Source: Candidatus Polarisedimenticolaceae bacterium
Lineage (GTDB): Bacteria; Acidobacteriota; Polarisedimenticolia; Polarisedimenticolales; DASRJG01
Assembly: GCA_036275915.1 (NCBI GenBank)
Contig: DASUCV010000022.1
Span: 186,001-250,000, forward strand
Length of the DNA stretch: 64,000 nt
Direction of reading: 5' to 3'
Both the position numbers and the translations under genes were made by a program. The notes below the pieces were generated by a model. The model did no database searches. It was given only the letters and a program-made list of their open reading frames with translations, and was not told the origin of the DNA. This document shows positions 60,362 to 64,000 of this stretch, one piece after another; within the stretch, counting starts at the first letter, position 1, and each line of letters starts with the position of its first letter.

Positions 60362-60606
60362 CGACCCCGATTCCCGAATGCCCCGCGTGCCGCGAGCGCA
60401 TGGAGCCCGGCTTCCTCGTCGACTTCGCCCACAACAGCCGCCCCGGTCGTGCGAAGTGGGTCGAGGGGCCGCCGGAGAAGTCTTTCTTCGAAGGCGTGCG
60501 GATCAAGAACCGCCGCCAGCTCGACACCGTGACGTTCCGTTGCCCGCGCTGCGGATGGCTGATCTCGTTCGCCCCGGAGGTCGCGCGCGAGCCTTCCGCC
60601 GACTAA
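60358..60606 (+). CDS. Small zinc-ribbon protein
   Basis: An 82-residue protein with two CXXC pairs (ECPACRERM and FRCPRCGWL) separated by a beta-rich insert, a zinc-ribbon seen in small proteins of the PF20097 type. Role unknown. It is the last gene of the SPFH operon and its stop shares CTAA with the convergent metalloprotease gene. Confidence 0.8.
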   Translation: MTTPIPECPACRERMEPGFLVDFAHNSRPGRAKWVEGPPEKSFFEGVRIKNRRQLDTVTFRCPRCGWLISFAPEVAREPSAD

Positions 60607-62552
60607 GGGCAGGACGAGGGCTCGCGCGGCGCGCACGCGGCGGTCGATGAGGGTCGCGGGGCACCCGACGACAGATTCCCGAGGATGCCTTCCTGCCCCG
60701 ACGCCGTCGGTGCGACGAGGTAGTACGCCGACACGGCCCCGGGAACGATCGTCTCGGTGAGGTCCGTCCCACCGGCGCACGTCACCGGGGCGTGGTCCCA
60801 CGTGCCCGAACGAAGCGCCGCGAGCGTCCCCTGGTACACGGCATAGTTCGTGGCACCCGACGAGCAGGATGCGCCCCACGTCAGGACCAGCGCACCTCCG
60901 CTGCCGCGATCGATCCGCAGGGCCGGACCGTTGCTTCCGTCGGGAACACATCCGGCGACCGGTTGCGGCGCCGCAATCGTGAAGACCCCGTCCGACGCAT
61001 CCTGGCTGCACGCCTCGGGGTACGGAGCCGGAGTCGGCGACACCCGGTTGTGACGGATGACGCGCACGAGATTCTGCGTCCCCGGTGCTACGCCGATCGT
61101 CCACGCGAACGAGCCGTCGTTCGGCTCGCCGGTCGCGATCGGCGTCCATGTCGTGCCGCCGTCCTGCGACAGCTCGATGTCGACCGTTCCGGGGTCGGGA
61201 CCCACCTCGGCGGTCGCCGTCCATGTCACGGCGTGAACGGTGTTCGCGCTCCAGGATTCGCCGCCGTTCGGCGAGGTGAGCGTCAGCGTGTGCGGGTAGT
61301 CGCAGTGAGCGGCGTCGCGATCGTCGTCCCCCAGCCTCGGGCCGCGCCCGTTGCCGTAGGCGGTCGCACGCATGATCGCGTCGGCGACGGTCGAGTGACC
61401 GAAGCCGAGGCCGTGGCCCAGCTCGTGTGCGGCGACCTCCGCGAGATTGTCCGCGTTCCCGAGGAAGCACTGGAAGTTGTTGTTGAAGACGACGTACTGG
61501 CGCAGCGTCGGATAGAAGGTGACGCCGTTGACGGTCTTGGTTCCCGTGCCCGACCGCCAGTAACCGCCCATGGCGAGCGTGCCGGTGCACCCGGAAGGAT
61601 CGGTGATCTCGTTGTACGGGTCGCCGAAGAGGATGATGTTGACCGGCGGCATCACCGTCGTCGGGCTCTGCGCGTTGCTCGCGGTGAACGCGTAGCTCTC
61701 GTTCCCCGACTGCAGGACGATGCGGGCTTCGGGCACGTTCGTCCACGCCGCCATCCCGCGCCGGATCGCTCCGACCGCCGCGACATCGTCGTTCAACGGG
61801 TTGCCGCCCGGCTGGATGTTGATGCTCACCGGAGTCGCGCTGTCCGACTCCATCCAGCGCACCGGGTAGTTCGTCGACATCGTGGTGAAATCGGCGGACG
61901 GTCCGCTCGCGACCGGCGCTTTTCCGCCGATGACGGTGCTCGACGCCTCGCGGACATCGTCCCAGACGAGCCGGTCGAGCTCCGGTGGAACCGCCGACCA
62001 GTCCCTCGCGGACCGGCCGGGAACGGCGGCGACGAGCGATTCGATCTCGGAGGCCGGGAACTCCTCGGTCTCGGCCGGTGCGCGCCCGAAGATCAATCCT
62101 TGACCGGAGAGGTCGCGGCGCGCCGCGCGGCCGCCCCACGCGGTCTCGACGAGCGTGAACTTGCCGAAGAAGAGCCCTGCGACGCGCAGCGCGCGATCGC
62201 GCGCGGGCTCGAGGAAGAGGAGGACGTTCTCCCCCGCCTCGAAGACCGGTACGGCATCGATCGCGTTCACGAGGTCGCCGACGTGGCCACCGGGCTCGCG
62301 GACGACGATGCGCGTGAGCGTCGCGGGTCCTCTGTGGACGAAGGAGACGTCGATCGTCACGTACGTCGCCAGGGCCCCCATGGCGGGGTCGAGCCCCGAC
62401 GCGGTGCGGACGACCTGTCCTTCCACGACCAGGGTCGCCGCTGCGGCGAGCCGGTCGAGCGGCAAATACACCGAGCTCGCCGCGCGTGCAGCGCGCAAGC
62501 ACGGGAGCGTCATCGCGATGACCAAAACGGCCCGCCGGACGGTCGCGTTCAT
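60603..62552 (-). CDS. Secreted matrixin-like zinc metalloprotease
   Basis: A 649-residue secreted protein. After a signal peptide and a 200-residue N-terminal region comes a metzincin domain with HELGHGLGFGH (H376, E377, H380, H386) and a likely Met-turn (DAIMRATAYGNG). Then follow an immunoglobulin-like domain (LTLTSPNGGESWSANTVHAVTW) and a C-terminal domain (about 545-649) that resembles the end of the neighbouring PPC protein. It probably degrades proteins outside the cell or processes surface proteins. Confidence 0.9.
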   Translation of the reverse strand: MNATVRRAVLVIAMTLPCLRAARAASSVYLPLDRLAAAATLVVEGQVVRTASGLDPAMGALATYVTIDVSFVHRGPATLTRIVVREPGGHVGDLVNAIDAVPVFEAGENVLLFLEPARDRALRVAGLFFGKFTLVETAWGGRAARRDLSGQGLIFGRAPAETEEFPASEIESLVAAVPGRSARDWSAVPPELDRLVWDDVREASSTVIGGKAPVASGPSADFTTMSTNYPVRWMESDSATPVSINIQPGGNPLNDDVAAVGAIRRGMAAWTNVPEARIVLQSGNESYAFTASNAQSPTTVMPPVNIILFGDPYNEITDPSGCTGTLAMGGYWRSGTGTKTVNGVTFYPTLRQYVVFNNNFQCFLGNADNLAEVAAHELGHGLGFGHSTVADAIMRATAYGNGRGPRLGDDDRDAAHCDYPHTLTLTSPNGGESWSANTVHAVTWTATAEVGPDPGTVDIELSQDGGTTWTPIATGEPNDGSFAWTIGVAPGTQNLVRVIRHNRVSPTPAPYPEACSQDASDGVFTIAAPQPVAGCVPDGSNGPALRIDRGSGGALVLTWGASCSSGATNYAVYQGTLAALRSGTWDHAPVTCAGGTDLTETIVPGAVSAYYLVAPTASGQEGILGNLSSGAPRPSSTAACAPREPSSCP

Positions 62553-62636
62553 GGATCTCCCGCCGAACGACCGTCGTCGCTCGGGCGGAGATCGGGAAGA
62601 GCAGGGGACGTGCCAGGGGGCCGGTCAGGGGCGAAG

Positions 62637-64000
62637 CTAGGGGCAGGATCCGACGGTGCGCGGCGCTCCGTTCACGCCGGTGCCCACGTTGCCGCCGCAG
62701 ACATTTTCCGATCGAACGAGGTAATAGAAGCCGGCGGCAGGGCTCGCCGGATCCGAAGCGCTCGTCGCGGAGATCCCGGTCGCGAGGCATGAAGGCGTCG
62801 CGAAGCCGCCTGGGGCGGTGGCGCGCACGAGATCGTAGAGGACGGTTGTCCCGCCGGGTATCGCGGGGGCCGTCCACTGCATCGACGCCTTATTTCCCGC
62901 GGTGGGAAAAATGAGCGCGGTCGCCTCGCCCGGGATCGCCCAGGCCGCCGCGTTGTTCGGCGCGCAGTCGGACGTGTCTGGGACGCCGTCCCCGTCGCTG
63001 TCGGCGGCACCGACGGTCGTCGACTCGGTCGAGGTGTCGTTCGCCGCGTTCGTGTCGATGACCGCGGTCTGGACCCGCGCCGTATTGACCATCGTCGCGT
63101 TCGCGTTGGGCGCCGTGACGACGAGCGCGACGGTCGCGGTGCCGCTCGCCGCGAGCGTCCCGAGGTGACAGAACACGGGGCCGGTACCGTTGCAGGTGCC
63201 GTGCGACGGGGTCGCCGAGACGAAGCTGCTGCCGGCAGGAAGATCGTCGCGCAGCTCGATGACGGAAGCCGGCGCCGCGCCGAGGTCGTGCACCGTGATC
63301 GTGTACGTGACGCTCGCTCCGAGCGCGGCGGGATCCGGCGAATCGGACTGCGTCACCGACACGTCGGTCGCGGGGCTGATCTTGCAGTTGCGGGCGACCG
63401 ACAGGAGGTAGTCCGCGGGGGTCGTCCCGCTCGAGTACGTCACGCGGGCGTAGTACGTGCCGCTCGTCCGGATGCGATACGTGAGCGCCTCTCCCGGCGA
63501 GTTCGGCGTCGTCGCGGTGAGCGTCCCGGCCCCGGACGTCGTGGACGACGTCGCTCCGCTGTCGTTCACCGTGACGAGCGCGGCGCCGCCCGAGTCGAGG
63601 AGCGCCAGGATCGCGTTGAACGGGGTATTGTCGCGTGCCGGATCCGCGTCGAGGCCGATCGACACGAGATCGCCGGCGGTCGCCGTGAACTTGAAGATGT
63701 CGACGTCGCTCGTGCTGCTGAGCGAGCCGCTCCAGTAGAGGTTCGTTCCCGCGGTCGCCGCCGCGGTCGTGCCGTTCGGCTCGACCTCCGGCGTCGCGCT
63801 CGAGGACGGCGGCTGGATCGCGGCGTAGAGACGGTAAGGCTCCGAGGTCATGATCGCGCTGTGGAGACTGAGCCGGAGGTAGCCGGGCACGCCGGTGAGC
63901 GGTGTCCCCGCCACGTTGGGTGAGAGCGCGCCGAACGGCGTGTCGTCGTTCGCGTCGTCGAACTCGAGGGTATCGGTCGCCGTCGTCACCCGCATGTCGA
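62637..64000 (-). CDS. Secreted PPC/DUF11 multi-domain protein, 5'-truncated by window edge
   Basis: At least 454 codons remain open to the window edge, so the N-terminus is missing. It has a PPC (pre-peptidase C-terminal) domain (EVEPNGTTAAATAGTNLYWSGSLSSTSDVDIFKF in part), a DUF11/conserved-repeat domain (SDSPDPAALGASVTYTITVHDLGAAPASVIELRDDLPAGSSFV in part), a DSDGDGVPDTSDCAPNN calcium-loop segment and a C-terminal domain ending AGFYYLVRSENVCGGNVGTG, similar to the end of the metalloprotease. This is a surface or secreted protein; the missing part may carry a protease domain. Confidence 0.85.
   Translation of the reverse strand, partial: DMRVTTATDTLEFDDANDDTPFGALSPNVAGTPLTGVPGYLRLSLHSAIMTSEPYRLYAAIQPPSSSATPEVEPNGTTAAATAGTNLYWSGSLSSTSDVDIFKFTATAGDLVSIGLDADPARDNTPFNAILALLDSGGAALVTVNDSGATSSTTSGAGTLTATTPNSPGEALTYRIRTSGTYYARVTYSSGTTPADYLLSVARNCKISPATDVSVTQSDSPDPAALGASVTYTITVHDLGAAPASVIELRDDLPAGSSFVSATPSHGTCNGTGPVFCHLGTLAASGTATVALVVTAPNANATMVNTARVQTAVIDTNAANDTSTESTTVGAADSDGDGVPDTSDCAPNNAAAWAIPGEATALIFPTAGNKASMQWTAPAIPGGTTVLYDLVRATAPGGFATPSCLATGISATSASDPASPAAGFYYLVRSENVCGGNVGTGVNGAPRTVGSCP

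Noticed and set aside
1-64000. CRISPR arrays, tRNA or rRNA genes, insertion sequences, prophage or integrase genes
   Set aside because: None was recognised on either strand; gene order and base composition look like ordinary chromosome apart from short repeats.

Overview
High-GC chromosomal DNA of a diderm bacterium built for extracellular electron transfer. Gene content (paired-CXXCH multiheme cytochromes, fused 2-oxoacid:ferredoxin oxidoreductase subunits, OtsAB plus a TreT-like synthase, DUF5752, SYLF, NtrC- and NarL-type signalling, PPC/DUF11 secreted proteins) suggests Acidobacteriota or another deep-branching, high-GC lineage with a Geobacter-like respiratory style. This is inference: the window holds no rRNA or marker gene that would settle it.

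Layout. 1-6.7 kb (minus): MacAB-like exporter operon (adaptor, ATPase, two permeases), a GAF protein and a PAS histidine kinase cut by the window edge. 6.8-14 kb: PQQ-type beta-propeller, a lipoprotein, and a tightly overlapping trehalose operon (otsA, otsB, DUF5752, TreT-like). 13.4-23.6 kb: SYLF protein, small secreted protein, ICL/PEPM-family enzyme, rhomboid protease, ParB-like protein, phosphopantetheinyl transferase, histidine kinase, nucleotidyltransferase, LuxR-type regulator.

23.6-47.9 kb is the electron-transfer core. A minus operon encodes an 11-heme cytochrome, cytochrome b, a six-heme NapC/NrfH-like protein and a seven-heme TPR lipoprotein. The divergent plus operon encodes a tetraheme anchor, a four-cluster ferredoxin and an NrfD-like protein (Cbc4-like layout). 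Then come a response regulator, a kinase and an NtrC-type activator; 26-heme and 16-heme cytochromes with an NHL propeller; and a minus operon with a YVTN lipoprotein, an outer-membrane barrel carrying a discoidin-like insert, two CsgG/TolB-N-like proteins and a double parvulin chaperone. Upstream of that operon is an NHL protein followed by a hexaheme cytochrome that matches OmcS, the Geobacter nanowire cytochrome, including the histidine that joins subunits. 51.3-58.1 kb is a six-gene minus operon: fused KorDA and KorBC, a nine-heme cytochrome and cytochrome b paralogous to the first pair, and a NarL-type two-component system. The eight cytochromes carry 84 CXXCH motifs and one CX3CH.

A plausible flow is: 2-oxoacid oxidation and the quinone pool feed the cytochrome b and NrfD modules, electrons cross the periplasm on 26/16-heme and smaller cytochromes, pass the outer membrane at the barrel, and leave along OmcS-like filaments. 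The right end (58.2-64 kb) holds small proteins, an SPFH/ribbon-helix-helix operon, a matrixin-like metalloprotease and a truncated PPC/DUF11 surface protein.

Less obvious structure: canonical sigma-54 promoters in front of several envelope or secreted genes, including two divergent pairs; -10 boxes placed so that transcripts would be leaderless; four convergent gene pairs whose stop codons share a 4-nt CTAG/TTAG/CTAA; and GGGGACAG-core hairpin repeats. I saw no tRNA, rRNA, CRISPR array or insertion sequence.
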